A stretch of 64,000 nt of DNA from Mesostigma viride (GCA_009746045.1 RPFO01000333.1:230242-294241); one strand, 5' to 3'. Numbered from the stretch's first letter, positions 1 through 12,897 are shown. Numbers and translations: made by a program. Notes: generated from the sequence alone by a model not told the origin.

Positions 1-418
1 CCCGCGCGTCCTCCGTGGAAGGGTCTTGGCGCGTCGCGCGGGCCGGTGCGGTTGGCGCCCAGAAGGTCGACTATCGGCCTCTGGGCCGCTAGCGGCGAGT
101 CACGTCCTCTCAAGTCGGGGAGGGGGGCGATAGCCCCCCCTCCCCCACTTTTTTCTTGTCCCCTTCTAGTGACTACGATTAACCCCAACGCAAAAGTTTG
201 GCGAACCGTGAGGCCCGAAAAGTGGCCCGTACGAAAACCGCGAGCGCAGGGCGGCCGATAGTCAGGGCGATCCGGGGATCCGCGGTGGCGCCCAATCGGA
301 GCAGTTGCCCGAAAAGTGGCAAACTGGGGAGATCGAGTGTCCACCTTTCCTGAACGGGCCTGAAACGGCCGTTACGTCCAGATCCGGTTCAGCACTTTTG
401 CGGGCAGGTGGGAGGCCA

Positions 419-450
419 GCCAATGGCCGCGGCCAGATAAAAATACGGAA
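419..450 (+). promoter_or_regulatory. CCAAT/TATA-like block, unit 1
   Basis: CCAAT at 420-424, a GC box-like GGCCGCGGCC, then ATAAAAATA at 437-445 in a highly conserved stretch. Downstream of the TATA-like motif the units diverge sharply, as expected around a start site. Promoter function is inferred only from motif order and conservation. Confidence 0.4.
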
Positions 451-2280
451 CCCGGCACGATGTCGGCTTGTTGCGAGGCCGTCAAACTCTTCGCACGAAG
501 CATCTCTAACCAAACAAGCCGGCGTAGGTTAACGCTTCTGTGACGCGGAAGTACAACAACTCGGAGTATAGAACCCGCCGTCCTCGAGTTTCGTAGCGTT
601 CAGTGAGACAAGTCGACGGAACGTCCAGAAAATGTTTTGAAACCGTAAGACGTTGGCCGTTATGGCCGTTTTCCTGTCCGCATTTCGTTCAGAAACCGTT
701 TCACTGAGTTGTTCCGCATCACTTTTCGATTCAGACCGAAGGTATAGTCTGAACATGATGTGACTGATATTTATTCTAAAATTATACGCAAATGTTTAGT
801 TGGAGGAGTGGAGAGTAGTATGATGCTTGCTGGACGAATTTCTGCCACATTCCGTACTTACCAAGCTGGAAACAAAGGACTTGGGAGGATTTTCAAGTGG
901 GTAGTACGCGGTGCTGGACCGCCTGGACGCGCCCAAGCAATCGAACGTGCATAAACCAGGACTGCGAGGGGGCGAGGGGGCGACATGCTGCGACAGCACT
1001 TAATTTCCTGCTGGCTGGGGATGGCGTCCAACGCTGCCTGGAAAATTGGGGATGGACAATGCGTGGGCATTGCTTTTATAGCGTTCAATGTTCCATTTCG
1101 ATGCGTACCTTTGAATTGTTTCTGATCTGGCTGGCCGTCGGTGGGCAGTCACGTGCGTGGGAGAGGTTCGGGGCGCTATGGCCTGCTGCGATAGCTAGCG
1201 ACCTGGAAATGGAATGTCGTTGTAGATTTAGGTATTATGTTATCGTGCTTCTTTGCTTGACGTATTGGGTGCCTAGTGAAATCAGTTTGCTGTTCGTGGA
1301 AGGCGTGGGTGTGGCCGACGAGTTTCTGTTGTCGTCACACAATATTGGAATGAACGCTGGATTTGTTGCCACGGGACGTACGCTGGCGATGCCGATGGTG
1401 AGTCGTTTGTTTCGATGGCCGGGCTAGTGCCTGCCCTCTTTCTGATGCGTTTCCTCGGTTGCGTTGTTTCCATTTGGCCGAATTCACGTAGTCGCAGCGA
1501 AGACATAGCGTAGCAAGGGTCTGCGTTTCATTTTCTTAGCCGTGCAGGACGCCATCTTCATGGTCCTTCGGGTTTCCCGTGTCAACGTCCGTTGCCAGAG
1601 GATCTGTGATGATTTTTTTCTGGAATATACTGGGCGGTGAAAGCCCCTGTGGATGCTTGCCTGGTCATGAGTTTAGGGCGTCATTTACTGCTGTACTCGC
1701 TGATATTCATGGTGCTTACTGCGTAAGATAATCCGCCTTGCTTCGCGCGTGGATTTTCACTGGGCTGAAGAGCGCGTCTGGTAACATGTTTACGTGGTGT
1801 ATAAGGTGATCAATCAACCATTTGTTCATAGAAGGTGTGACCGTAGAAGGTGTTTTATATTTCTTCATCAAGCAAGTCAAAAGTAATCTCCACTGGCTTA
1901 CAACCTGAATCTTGCTTTGCTGGGTCTGCTGTGTTCCTGTCTCATTGTGCAGGCTATCCCCTTGGTTGACCAACCAGGTGATTTGTGGTGCCAGCGGGGC
2001 CATATTGGTTTTCTTCTCATTTTCCATCCGTGGCAACGGACCGCATGGGCGGGCGGGAGGGCAGAGAGGGCAGGGCAGGGCAGGCCAGGCGAGGCAGGAA
2101 AGGCTGCAAGGGTATGCAGCACAGGTAGGCTGGCAGGCAAGGGCCATGGGGCATGAGACATGGCGCTTGAGCTACGAGCCTTGCGGCATGGGGTTTGGGG
2201 ATGGGGAAAACAGGAGGGCAGGCAGCCAGCCACATCCACATGATTAGGGGCCAGACAGCAATCAGGGGCACCGCGGGCCC

Positions 2281-3566
2281 ACTTATGCATGCCAGGCACC
2301 CCACCAACCCACGCACGCATGCCAGCCACCCCATGCCCACGCACGCATGCCAGCCACCCCCCCCCACACAAACCCACTTATGCATGCCAGCCACCCCCCA
2401 CACCCACGTACGCATGCCAGCCACCCCCCACACCCACGCACGCATGGCAGCCACCCCACGAACCCAGGCACGCATGCCAGCCCCCCCCTCAAGCCACGCA
2501 TGCATGGCAGCCCACCACCACACCCACGCATGCATGCCACTCCCCCCACACCACGCACGCATGCCAGCCACCCCCATACCCACGTACGCCCCCCCACACC
2601 CACGCACGCATGCCAGCCCCCCCCTCATGCACGCATGCATGCCAGCCACCCCACAAACCCACGCATGGATGCCAGCCCCCCCACATGCATGCATGCTTGC
2701 CAGCCACCCCACATGCAAACAAGCCCCCCCCACATGCATGCTTGCATTCCAGCCACCCCCACACCCACGCACGCATGCCAGCCACCCCACGAGCCCACGC
2801 ATGCATGCCAGCCACCCCCCACATGCACGCATGGATGCCAGCCACCCGCCACATGCACATGCATGCCAGCCACCCCCCACACCCACGTACGCATGCCAGC
2901 CACCCCCCACACCCACGCACGCATGGCAGCCCACCCCACGAACCCAGGCACGCATGCCAGCCCCCCCCTAAACCCACGCACGCATGGCAGCCCACCCCCA
3001 AACCCAGGCACGCATGCCAGCCACCCCCATACCCACGCACTTATGTCAGCCCCCCCCACACACACGCATGCATGCCAGCCCCCCCCAAACCCACACACGC
3101 GTGCCAGCCCCCCCCCACATGCACGCATGCATGCCAGCCACCCCACAAACCCACTTATGCATGCCAGCCACCCCCGTCACCAACGTACGCATGCCGTCCC
3201 CCCCACACCCACGCATGCATGCCAGCCTGCCCCGCCCCACATGCGTCCATGGCAGCTCCCCCCACACCCACGCATGCATGCTAGCCACCCCACAAACCCA
3301 TGCACGCATGCCAGCCACCCCCAGACCCACGCACGCATGCCACCCCCCCACAAACCCACGCATGCATGCCAGCCACCCCCCACATGCACGCATGCATGAC
3401 AGCCACCCCCCACATGCACGTGCATGCCAGCCACCCCCCACACCCACATACGCATGCCAGCCACCCCCCACACCCACGCACGCATGGCAGCCACCCCCCA
3501 GCCACGCACGCATGCCAGCCCCCCCCTCAAGCCACGCATGCATGGCAGCTCCCCACCACACCCCGA
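2281..3566 (+). repeat. C-rich minisatellite, unit 1
   Basis: About 43 copies of a 29-30-bp motif, core CATGCCAGCCACCCC plus a variable half such as CACACCCACGCACG, AAACCCACGCATG or ATGCACGCATG. The motif lacks stop codons in most frames on both strands, which produces long spurious ORFs rich in His, Pro, Ala and Thr. Confidence 0.95.
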
Positions 3567-4429
3567 ATGGACAGGGCTGGCCTGCCGCACCCCACGGTCG
3601 CGCACAAGGGCACTGTCGAGTCATGTACAAAACTTTGTCTACATGAAGTCATAGTGGGCATTACCGATGGTGCCTGTGTTTACAAAGGATTGCCACTCAA
3701 TGAATATTAATGAATGATGAACATGGGAGTTTGCATGGAAGTGTTTGGTCGTTATGGCTGCCGCTTGCAAAAAGCGGTACCCACATTGTGTCCTGCATGG
3801 CATAGCTTCATAGTTGTTATTGCATAGCATAGTTGTTAGGAAGTAATGAGTAAGGAAATACTTGCATGCAATGAACGGCGACGTCTCACAATATACGGTA
3901 CTGTTCGGACTGGGTTGATGTACTAGTAGTAGTAGGACGCGTGCTGGACGTGCCCGTGAGGGACGGAGCGTGGGATCGACGGAGCGGCGGGCCGGCGCGA
4001 GCGCGCACGATGGGAAGCCCCCAAAGGAAGGCCGCCGAGCGTTCGCCCCCCGGCGTAGTGACCGGGCCGGTCGGCGGGCTCAACCCGGCGGGTCGAAGCT
4101 TTCGGCGGAGGCCTCAGGGCCCCTGGTGGCGTAGTGCGTCCGAATAAGTGGGGGGCCTTGGCCCCCCACTAGTCCCCTCTAGTGACTACGATTAACCCCA
4201 ACGCAAAAGTTTGGCGAACCGTGAGGCCGAAAAGTGGCCCGTACGAAAACCGCGAGCGCAGGGCGGCCGATAGTCAGGGCGATCCGGGGATCCGCGGTGG
4301 CGCCCAATCGGAGCAGTTGCCCGAAAAGTGGCAAACTAGGCAGATCGAGTCTCAGGAGTTTCTGAACGGGCCTGAACGGCAGTTACGTCCAGATCCGGTT
4401 CAGCACTTTTGCGGGCAGGTGGGAGGCCA

Positions 4430-4461
4430 GCCAATGGCCGCGGCCAGATAAAAATACGGAA
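4430..4461 (+). promoter_or_regulatory. CCAAT/TATA-like block, unit 2
   Basis: Same motif order as in unit 1, with ATAAAAATA at 4448-4456. Confidence 0.4.
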
Positions 4462-6288
4462 CCCGGCACGATGTCGGCTTCTTTGCGGCCGTCAAACTCT
4501 CGGTCGCGAACCAAACAACCCGCCGCGGTTACAGGATGTGACGCAGAAGTACAAAACTACGGAGTATCGAGCCCGCCGTCCTCAATTTTAGGAGCGTTCA
4601 GTGCGGCCAGTCGACGGCATGTCCAGAAATGTTTTGAAACCGTAACATTGGCGTTAAGGCCGTTTTCCTGTCCGCATTTCGTTCAGAAAGCCGTTTTACT
4701 GAGTTTCCGTATACTTTTCGATTCAGACTGAAGTAATAGTCTGAACGTGATCTGAATGATATTTATTCTAAATTATACGCAAATTTTAGTTGGAGGAGTG
4801 GAGAGTAGTATGATGCTTGCTGGACGAATTTCTGCCACATTCCGTACTTACCAAGCTGGGAAAAAATGACTTGGGAGGATTTTCAAGTGGGTAGTACGCG
4901 GTGCTGGACCGCCTGGACGCGCCCAAGCAATCGAACGTGCAAAACCAGGACTGCGAGGGGGTGAGGGGGCGACATGCTGCGACAGCACTTAATTTAATGT
5001 CCTGCTGGCTGGGGATGGCGGTCAACGCTGCCTGGAAAATTGGGGATGGACAATGCGTGGGCATTGCTTTTATAGCGTTCAATGTTCCATTTCGATGCGT
5101 ACCTTTGAATTGTTTCTGATCTGGCTGGACGTCGGTGGGCAGTCTCGTGCGTGGGAGAGGTTCGGGGCGCTATGGCCTGCTGCGATAGCTAGCGACCTGG
5201 AAATGGAATGTCGTTGTAGATTTAGGTATTATGTTATCGTGCTTCTTTGCTTGACGTATTGGGTGCCTAGTGAAATCAGTTTGCTGTTCGTGGAAGGCGT
5301 GGGTGTGGCCGACGAGTTTCTGTTGTCGTCACACAATATTGGAATGAACGCTGGATTTGTTGCCACGGGACGTACGCTGGCGATGCCGATGGTGAGTCGT
5401 TTGTTTCGATGACCGGGCTAGTGCCTGCTCTTTCTGATGCGTTTCCTCGGTTGCGTTGTTTCCATTGGGCCGAATTCACCTAGTCGCAGCGAAGACATAG
5501 CGTAGCAAGGGTCTGCGTTTCATTTTCTTAGCCGTGCAGGACGCCATCTTCATGGTCCTTCGGGTTTCCCGTGTCAACGTCCGTTGCCAGAGGATCTGTG
5601 ATGATTTTTTCTGGAATATACTGGGCGGTGAAAGCCCCTGTGGATGCTTGCCTGGTCATGAGTTTAGGGCGTCATTTACTGCTGTACTCGCTGACATTCA
5701 TGGTGCTTACTGCGTAAGATAATCTGCCTTGCTTCGCGCGTGGATTTTCACTGGGCTGAAGAGAGCGTCTGGTAACATGTTTACGTGGTGTATAAGGTGA
5801 TCAATCAACCATTTGTTCATAGAACTGGTGTCTCCTTGATAGAAGGTGTGACCGTAGAAGGTGTGTTATATTTCTTCATCAAGCAAGTCAAAAGTAATCT
5901 CCACTGGCTTACAACCTGAATCTTGCTTTGCTGGGTCTGCTGTGTTTCTGTCTCATTGTGCAGGCTATCCCCTTGGTTGACCAACCAGGTGATTTGTGGT
6001 GCCAGCGGGGCCATATTATTTTCTTCTCATTTTCCATCCGTGGCAACGGACCGCATGGGCGGGCGGGAGGGCAGAGAGGGCAGGGCAGGCCAGGCCAGGC
6101 GAGGCAGGAAAGGCTGCAAGGGTATGCAGCACAGGTAGGCTGGCAGGCAAGGGCCATGGGGCATGAGCCATGGGCTTGAGCTACGAGCCTTGCGGCATGG
6201 GGTTTGGGGATGGGGCAAACAGGAGGGCAGGCAGCCAGCCACATCCACATGATTAGGGGCCAGACAGCAATCAGGGGCACCGCGGGCC

Positions 6289-7660
6289 CACTTATGCATG
6301 CCAGGCACCCCACCAACCCACGCACGCATGCCAGCCACCCCCATGCCCACGCACGCATGCCAGCCACCCCCCCCCCCTTACACAAACCCACTTATGCATG
6401 CCAGCCACCCCCCACACCCACGTACGCATGCCAGCCCCCCCCCACCCACGCACGCATGGCAGCCACCCCTCGAACCCAGGCACGCATGGCAGCCCCCCCC
6501 TAAACCCACGCATGCATGGCAGCCCCCCACCACACCCACGCATGCATGCCACTCCCCCCCACACCCACGCACGCATGCCAGCCACCCCCCATACCCACGT
6601 ACGCCCCCCCCACACCCACGCACGCATGCCAGCCCCCCCCTCATGCACGCATGCATGCCAGCCACCCCGCAAACCCACGCATGGATGCCAGCCACCCCCA
6701 CATGCATGCATGCATGCCAGCCCCCCCCACACCCACGCACGCATGCCAGCCACCCCACGAGCCCACGCATGCATGCCAGCCACCCCCCACATGCACGCAT
6801 GGATGCCAGCCACCCCCCACACCCACGTACGCATGCCAGCCACCCCCCACACCCACGCACGCATGGCAGCCCACCCTACGAACCCAGGCACGCATGCCAG
6901 CCACCCCCTAAACCCACGCACGCATGGCAGCCCACCCCCAAACCCAGGCACGCATGCCAGCCACCCCCACACCCACGCACTTATGTCAGCCCCCCCACAC
7001 ACACGCATGCATGCCAGCCCCCCCCAAACCCACACACGCGTGCCAGCCCCCCCCCACATGCACGCATGCATGCCAGCCACCCCACAAACCCACTTATGCA
7101 TGCCAGCCACCCCCGTCACCAACGTACTCATGCCGTCCCCCCCACACACCCACGCATGCATGCCAGCCTGCCCCGCCCCACATGCGTGCATGGCAGCTCC
7201 CGCCCACACCCATGCATGCATGCCAGCCACCCCACAAACCCATGCACGCATGCCAGCCACCCCCACACCCACGCACGCATGCCACGCCCCCCACAAACCC
7301 ACGCATGCATCCCAGCCACCCCCCACATGCACGCATGCATGACAGCCACCCCCACATGCACGTGCATGCTAGCCACCCCCCACACCCACATACGCATGCC
7401 AGCCACCCCCCACACCCACGCACGCATGGCAGCCACCCCACAAACCCACGCATGCATGCCAGCCACCCCCCACATGCACGCATGCATGCCAGCCACCCCC
7501 CGCATGCACGTGCATGCTAGCCACCCCCCACACCCACGTACGCATGCCAGCCACCCCCCACACCCACGCACGCACGGCAGCCACCCCCACACCCACGCAC
7601 GCATGCCAGCCACCCCCTAAACCCACGCATGCATGGCAGCTCCCCACCACACCCACGAAT
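6289..7660 (+). repeat. C-rich minisatellite, unit 2
   Basis: Same motif as in unit 1. The order of motif variants largely follows unit 1, including single marker copies such as GTCACCAACGTACTC near 7115. Confidence 0.95.
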
Positions 7661-8220
7661 GGAGAGGGCTAGCCTGCCACGCCCCACGGTCGCGCACAAG
7701 GGCACTTTCGAGTCATGTACAAAACATTGTCTACATGAAGTCATAGTGGGCATGACCGAATTGGTGCATGTGTTTACAAAGGATTGCCACTCAATGAATA
7801 ATAATGAATGATGAACATGGGAGTTTGCATGGAAGTGTTTGGTCGTTATGGCTGCCGCTTGCCAAAAGCGTTGTGTCCTGCATGGCTTAGCTGCATTGTG
7901 AGTTCCAGTTGTTAGGAAGTACTGATTAAGGAAATACTTGCATGCAATGAACGGCGACGTCTCACGATGTACAGTACTATTCGGACTGGGTTGATGTACT
8001 AGTAGTACGACGCGTGTTGGACGTGCCCGTGAGGGACGGAGCGTGGGATCGACGGTGCGGCGGGCCGGCGCGAGCGCGCGCGATGGGAAGCCCGCAAAGG
8101 AAGGCCGCCGAGCGTTCGCCCCCCAGCGTAGGGGCCGGGCCGGTCGGCGGGCTCAACCCGGCGGGTCGAAGCTTTCGGCGGGGGCCTCAGGGCCCCTGGT
8201 GGCGTAGTGCGTCCGAATAA

Positions 8221-8242
8221 GTGGGGGGCCTTGGCCCCCCCA
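8221..8242 (+). other. Hairpin closing the satellite head (recurs in seven heads)
   Basis: GGGGGGCCTTGGCCCCCC can fold into a stem of about 8 bp with almost no loop and is followed by ACTAGT. The same hairpin occurs near 4149, 11472, 12580, 19640, 25323 and 30677. The alternative head at 1-164 and 34966-35125 ends in a different G-run/C-run hairpin at the equivalent place. This suggests interchangeable modules bounded by hairpins. Confidence 0.6.
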
Positions 8243-8513
8243 CTAGTCCCCATCCCCCTCTAGTAACTACGATTAACCCCAACGAAAAGATTGGGCAAAC
8301 CGTGAGGCCCGAAAAGTGGCCCGTACGAAAACCGCGAGCGCAGGGCGGCCGATAGTCAGGGCGATTCGGGGATCCGCGGTGGCGCCCAATCGGAGCAGTT
8401 GCCCGAAAAGTGGCAAACTAGGGTGATCGAGTCTCAGGAGTTCTGAACGGGTGCTGAAACGGCAGTTACGTCCAGATCCGGTTCAGCACTTTTGCGGGCA
8501 GGTGGGAGGCCAG

Positions 8514-8545
8514 CCAATGGCCGCGGCCAGATATAAATACGGAAC
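8514..8545 (+). promoter_or_regulatory. CCAAT/TATA-like block, unit 3
   Basis: CCAAT followed by ATATAAATA, a better TATA box than in most units. Confidence 0.4.
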
Positions 8546-10384
8546 CCGGCACGATGTCGTCTTCTTTGCGGCCGTCAAACTCTCGGTCGCGAACCAAACA
8601 ACCCGCCCGCGGTTACAGGATGTGGGACGCAGAAGTACAAAAACTACGGAGTATCGAGCCCGCCGTCCTCAATTTTAGGAGCGTTCAGTGCGGCCAGTCG
8701 ACGGCATGTCCAGAAATTGTTTTGAAACCGTAACATTTTGGGCGTTAAGGCCGTTTTCCTGTCCGCATTTCGTTCAGAAAGCGTTTTACTGAGCGTTTCC
8801 GTATAACTTTTCGATTCAGACTGAAGTAATAGTCTGAACGTGATCTGAATGATATTTATTCTTAAATTATACGCAAATTTTTAGTTGGAGGAGTGGAGAG
8901 TAGTATGATGCTTGCTGGACGAATTTCTGCCACATTCCGTACTTACCAAGCTGGGAAAAAATGACTTGGGAGGATTTTCAAGTGGGTAGTACGCGGTGCT
9001 GGACCGCCTGGACGCGCCCAAGCAATCGAACGTGCAAAACCAGGACTGCGAGGGGGTGAGGGGGCGACATGCTGCGACAGCACTTAATTTAATGTCCTGC
9101 TGGCTGGGGATGGCGGTCAACGCTGCCTGGAAAATTGGGGATGGACAATGCGTGGGCATTGCTTTATAGCGTTCAATGTTCCATTTCGATGCGTACCTTT
9201 GAATTGTTTCTGATCTGGCTGGACGTCGGTGGGCAGTCTCGTGCGTGGGAGAGATTCGGGGCTATGGCCTGCTGCGATAGCTAGCGACCTGGAAATGGAA
9301 TGTCGTTGTAGATTTAGGTATTATGTTATCGTGCTTCTTTGCTTGACGTATTGGGTGCCTAGTGAAATCAGTTTGATGTTCGTGGAAGGCGTGGGTGTGG
9401 CCGACGAGTTTCTGTTGTCGTCACACAATCTTGGAATGAACGCTGGATTTGCTGCCACGGGACGTACGCTGGCGATGCCGATGGTGAGTCGTTTGTTTCG
9501 ATGACCGGGCTAGTGCCTGCTCTCTTTCTGATGCGTTTCCTCGGTTGCGTTGTTTCCGTTGGGCCGAATTCACCTAGTCGCAGCGAAGACATAGCGTAGC
9601 AAGGGTCTGCGTTTCATTTTCTTAGCCGTGCAGGACGCCATCTTCATGGTCCTTCGGGTTTCCCGTGTCAACGTCCGTTGCCAGAGGATCTGTGATGATT
9701 TTTTCTGGAATATACTGGGCGGTGAAAGCCCCTGTGGATGCTTGCCTGGTCATGAGTTTAGGGCGTCATTTACTGCTGTACTCGCTGACATTCATGGTGC
9801 TTACTGCGTAAGATAATCTGCCTTGCTTCGCGCGTGGATTTTCACTGGGCTGAAGAGAGCGTCTGGTAACATGTTTACGTGGTGTATAAGGTGATCAATC
9901 AACCATTTGTTCATAGAACTGGTTGTCTCCTTGATAGAAGGTGTGACCGTAGAAGGTGTGTTATATTTCTTCATCAAGCAAGTCAAAAGTAATCTCCACT
10001 GGCTTACAACCTGAATCTTGCTTTGCTGGGTCTGCTGTGTTTCTGTCTCATTGTGCAGGCTATCCCCTTGGTTGACCAACCAGGTGATTTGTGGTGCCAG
10101 CGGGGCCATATTATTTTCTTCTCATTTTCCATCCATGGCATCGGACCGCATGGGCGGGCGGGAGGGCAGAGATGGCAGGGCAGGCCAGGCCAGGCGAGGC
10201 AGGGGAGGCTGCAAGGGTATGCAGCACAGGTAGGCTGGCAGGCAAGGGCCATGGGGCATGAGCCATGGGGCTTGACCTACGAGCCTTGCGGCATGGGGTT
10301 TGGGGATGAGGCAAACAGGAGGGCAGGCAGCCAGCCACATCCACATGATTAGGGGCCAGACAGCAATCAGGGGCACCGCGGGCC

Positions 10385-10898
10385 CACTTATGCATGCCAG
10401 GCACCCCACCAACCCACGCACGCATGCCAGCCACCCCCATGCCCACGCACGCATGCCAGCCACCCCCATGCCCACGCACGCATGCCAGCCACCCCCCCCC
10501 CCCCCACAAACCCACTTATGCATGCCAGCCACCCCCCACACCCACGTACGCATGCCAGCCACCCCCAAACCCAGGCACGCATGCCAGCCACCCCCACACC
10601 CACGCACGCATGTCAGCCCCCCCCCACATGCACGCATGCATGGCAGCCCCCCACAAACCCACTTATGCATGCCAGCCACCCCGGTCACCAACGTATGCAT
10701 GCCAGCCCCCCCCCACACCCACGCACGCATGGCAGCCGCCCCCCCAACCCACACACGCATGCCAGCCACCCCCCACATGCACGCATGCTTGCCAGCCACC
10801 CCCCACATGCACGTGCATGCCAGCCACCCCCACACCCACATACGCATGCCAGCCACCCCCCTAAACCCACGCATGCATGGTAGCTGCCCACCACACCC
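10385..10898 (+). repeat. C-rich minisatellite, unit 3
   Basis: Only about 17 copies, retaining the first and last variant types of the longer arrays. This points to internal deletion rather than a young array. Confidence 0.95.
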
Positions 10899-11274
10899 AC
10901 GAACGGACAGGGCTGGCCTGCCGCACCCCACGGTCGCGCTCAAGGGCACTGTCGAGTCATGTACAAAACTTTGTCTACATGAAGCCATAGTGGGCATGAC
11001 CGATGGTGCATGTGTTTACAAAGGATTGCCACTCAATGAATATTAATGAATGATCAACATGGGAGTTTGCATGGGAGTGTTTGGTCGTTATGGCTGCCGC
11101 TTGCAAAAAGCGGTACCCACATTGTGTCCTGCATGGCATAGCTTCATTGTGAGTTCCAGTTGTTAGGAAGTAATGAGTAAGGAAATACTTGCATGCAATG
11201 AACGGCGACGTCTCACGATGTACAGTACTATTCGGATTGGGTTGATGTACTAGTAGTACGACGCGTGCTGGACG

Positions 11275-12385
11275 TGCCCGTGAGGGACGGAGCGTGGGAT
11301 CGACGGTGCGGCAGGCCGGCGCGAGCGCGCGCGATGGGAAGCCCCCAAAGGAAGGCCGCCGAGCGTTCGCCCCCCGGCGTAGGGGCCGGGCCAGTCGGCG
11401 GGCTCAACCCGGCGGGTCGAAGCTTTCGGCGGGGGCCTCAGGGCCCCTGGTGGCGTAGTGCGTCCGAAAAAGTGGGGGGCCTTGGCCCCCCCACTAGTCT
11501 AGTGACTACGATTAACCCCAACTCAAAAGTTTGGCAAACCGTGAGGCCCGAAAAGTGGCCCGTACGAAAACCGCGAGCGCAGGGCGGCCGATAGTCAGGG
11601 CGATCCGGGGATCCGCGGTGCCGCCCAATCGGAGCAGTTGCCCGAAAAGTGGCAAACTGGGGAGATCGAGTCTCAGGTGTTCTGAACGGGGTCTGAAACG
11701 GCAGTTACGTCCAGAACCGGTTCAGCACTTTTGCGGGCAGGTGGGAGGCCAGCCAATGGCCGCGGCCAGATAAAAATACGGAACCCGGCACGATGTCGTC
11801 TTCTTCGCGGGCGTCAAACTCTAGGTCGCGAATCAAACAACCCGCCCGCGGTTACAGGATGTGGGACGCGGAAGTGCAACAACTCCGGAGTATAGAAACC
11901 GCCGTCCCAAACTTTTATAGCGTTCAGTGCGGCAAGTCGACGGCATGTCCAGAAAATGTTTCGAAACCGTAATAAGTTGGGCGTTACGGCCGTTTTTTTT
12001 GTCCGCATTTCATTCAGAAACCGTTTTACTGAACGTTTCCGTTGCAATTTTTGATTCAGTCCGAAATTTAAGTCTGAACGTGATCTGACTGAATTTTATT
12101 TGAAAAGTACACGCAAAATTTGAGTTGGAGGAGCGGAGCCTAGTACGATGCTTGCTGGACGAACTTTGCGAAATTCTGAGCCGATTCTGGACTCAGCGCA
12201 GAGAGAATCTGAATTTTGCTGAAATCAAATGTGCTACGAAATTTAGCCCTGAACGCATGCTAAATTCGGCCTGAAATCGTTTTTGGTTGAGCGCTCACTA
12301 GTTTCGAGCAATAAAAACGAATTTAGGCCGAGTTCAGGCCGAATTTTCGTAGTTCCGAGGAATAAAAATTTGATTTGGAAGATTT
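11275..12385 (+). repeat. Head-only truncated satellite unit
   Basis: Head, promoter-like block (11753-11785) and variable segment are present, but after about 12150 (the GCTTGCTGGACGAA motif) the usual body is replaced by about 230 bp of A/T-rich sequence not seen elsewhere in the window. That piece contains repeated CTGAA, AATTTAG and GGCCGAATT motifs. The next head starts at 12386, fused directly after TTTCCCC, without the usual tail. Confidence 0.7.
11753..11785 (+). promoter_or_regulatory. CCAAT/TATA-like block, head-only unit
   Basis: CCAAT and ATAAAAATA retained although the unit downstream is truncated. Confidence 0.35.
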
Positions 12386-12865
12386 CCCCGTGAGGGACGG
12401 AGCGTGGGATCGACGGTGCGGCGGGCCGGCGCGAGCGCGCGCGATGGGAAGCCCCCAAGGAAGGCCGCCGAGCGTTCGCCCCCGGCGTAGGGGCCGGCCG
12501 GTAGGCGGCGCTCCGCCCGGCGGGTCGAAGCTTTCGGCGAAGGCCTCAGGGCCCCTGGTGGCGTAGTGCGTCCGAATTCGTGGGGGGCCTTGGCCCCCCC
12601 ACTAGTCCCCTTCTAGTGACTACGATTAACCCCAACGCAAAAGTTTGGCGAACCGTGAGGCCCGAAAAGTGGCCCGTACGAAAACCGCGAGCGCAGGGCG
12701 GCCGATAGTCAGGGCGATTCGGAGATCCGCGGTGGCGCCCAATCGGAGCAGTTGCCCGAAAAGTGGCAAACTAGGCAGATCGAGTCTCACACGTTCTGAA
12801 CGGGCTCTGAAACGGCAGTTACGTCCAGATCCGGTTCAGCACTTTTGCGGGCAGGTGGGAGGCCA

Positions 12866-12897
12866 GCCAATGACCGCGGCCAGATATAAATACGGAA
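12866..12897 (+). promoter_or_regulatory. CCAAT/TATA-like block, unit 4
   Basis: CCAATGACC variant followed by ATATAAATA. Confidence 0.4.

Larger units (their letters stand above)
1..3948 (+). repeat. Satellite unit 1 (with alternative head)
   Basis: Positions 1-164 are not the usual head. They match 34966-35125 almost base for base and end in a G-run/C-run hairpin near 116-150. From about 165 onward the usual unit follows: promoter-like block near 419-450, body to about 2270, minisatellite 2281-3566, tail to 3948. The unit is cut at its left by the window edge. Confidence 0.8.
3949..8023 (+). repeat. Satellite unit 2
   Basis: Complete unit: head 3949-4170, promoter-like block 4430-4461, body 4790-6285, minisatellite 6289-7660, tail 7661-8023. 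Relative to unit 1, a 17-bp insertion sits near 5825-5845 (TTCATAGAACTGGTGTCTCC region), shared with unit 3, which groups these two units. Confidence 0.8.
8024..11274 (+). repeat. Satellite unit 3 (short minisatellite)
   Basis: Complete unit with the shortest minisatellite (10385-10898, about 17 copies). Head, body and tail are collinear with unit 2, so the size difference is almost wholly due to the minisatellite. Confidence 0.8.

Noticed and set aside
2017-2971. Long open frames of several hundred codons on both strands in the C-rich minisatellites (also at 6292-7620, 14822-16602, 17369-19213 and 27495-29943)
   Set aside because: They follow from a stop-free repeat motif, exist in all frames and strands at once, and run into unrelated sequence at array ends.
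2281-3566. CRISPR-like array (about 30-bp repeats)
   Set aside because: Repeats are contiguous, without unique spacers, and the context is eukaryotic.
5053-5412. 119-codon ORF in the satellite body, also present in units 1 and 6
   Set aside because: It is truncated in unit 3, frameshifted in unit 4 and absent in the diverged unit 7, so there is no sign of selection for protein.
6900-6920. Telomere-like CCCTAAACCC strings inside the minisatellites
   Set aside because: They are single isolated variants of the minisatellite unit (others read CCACAAACCC or CCCAAACCC), never tandem.
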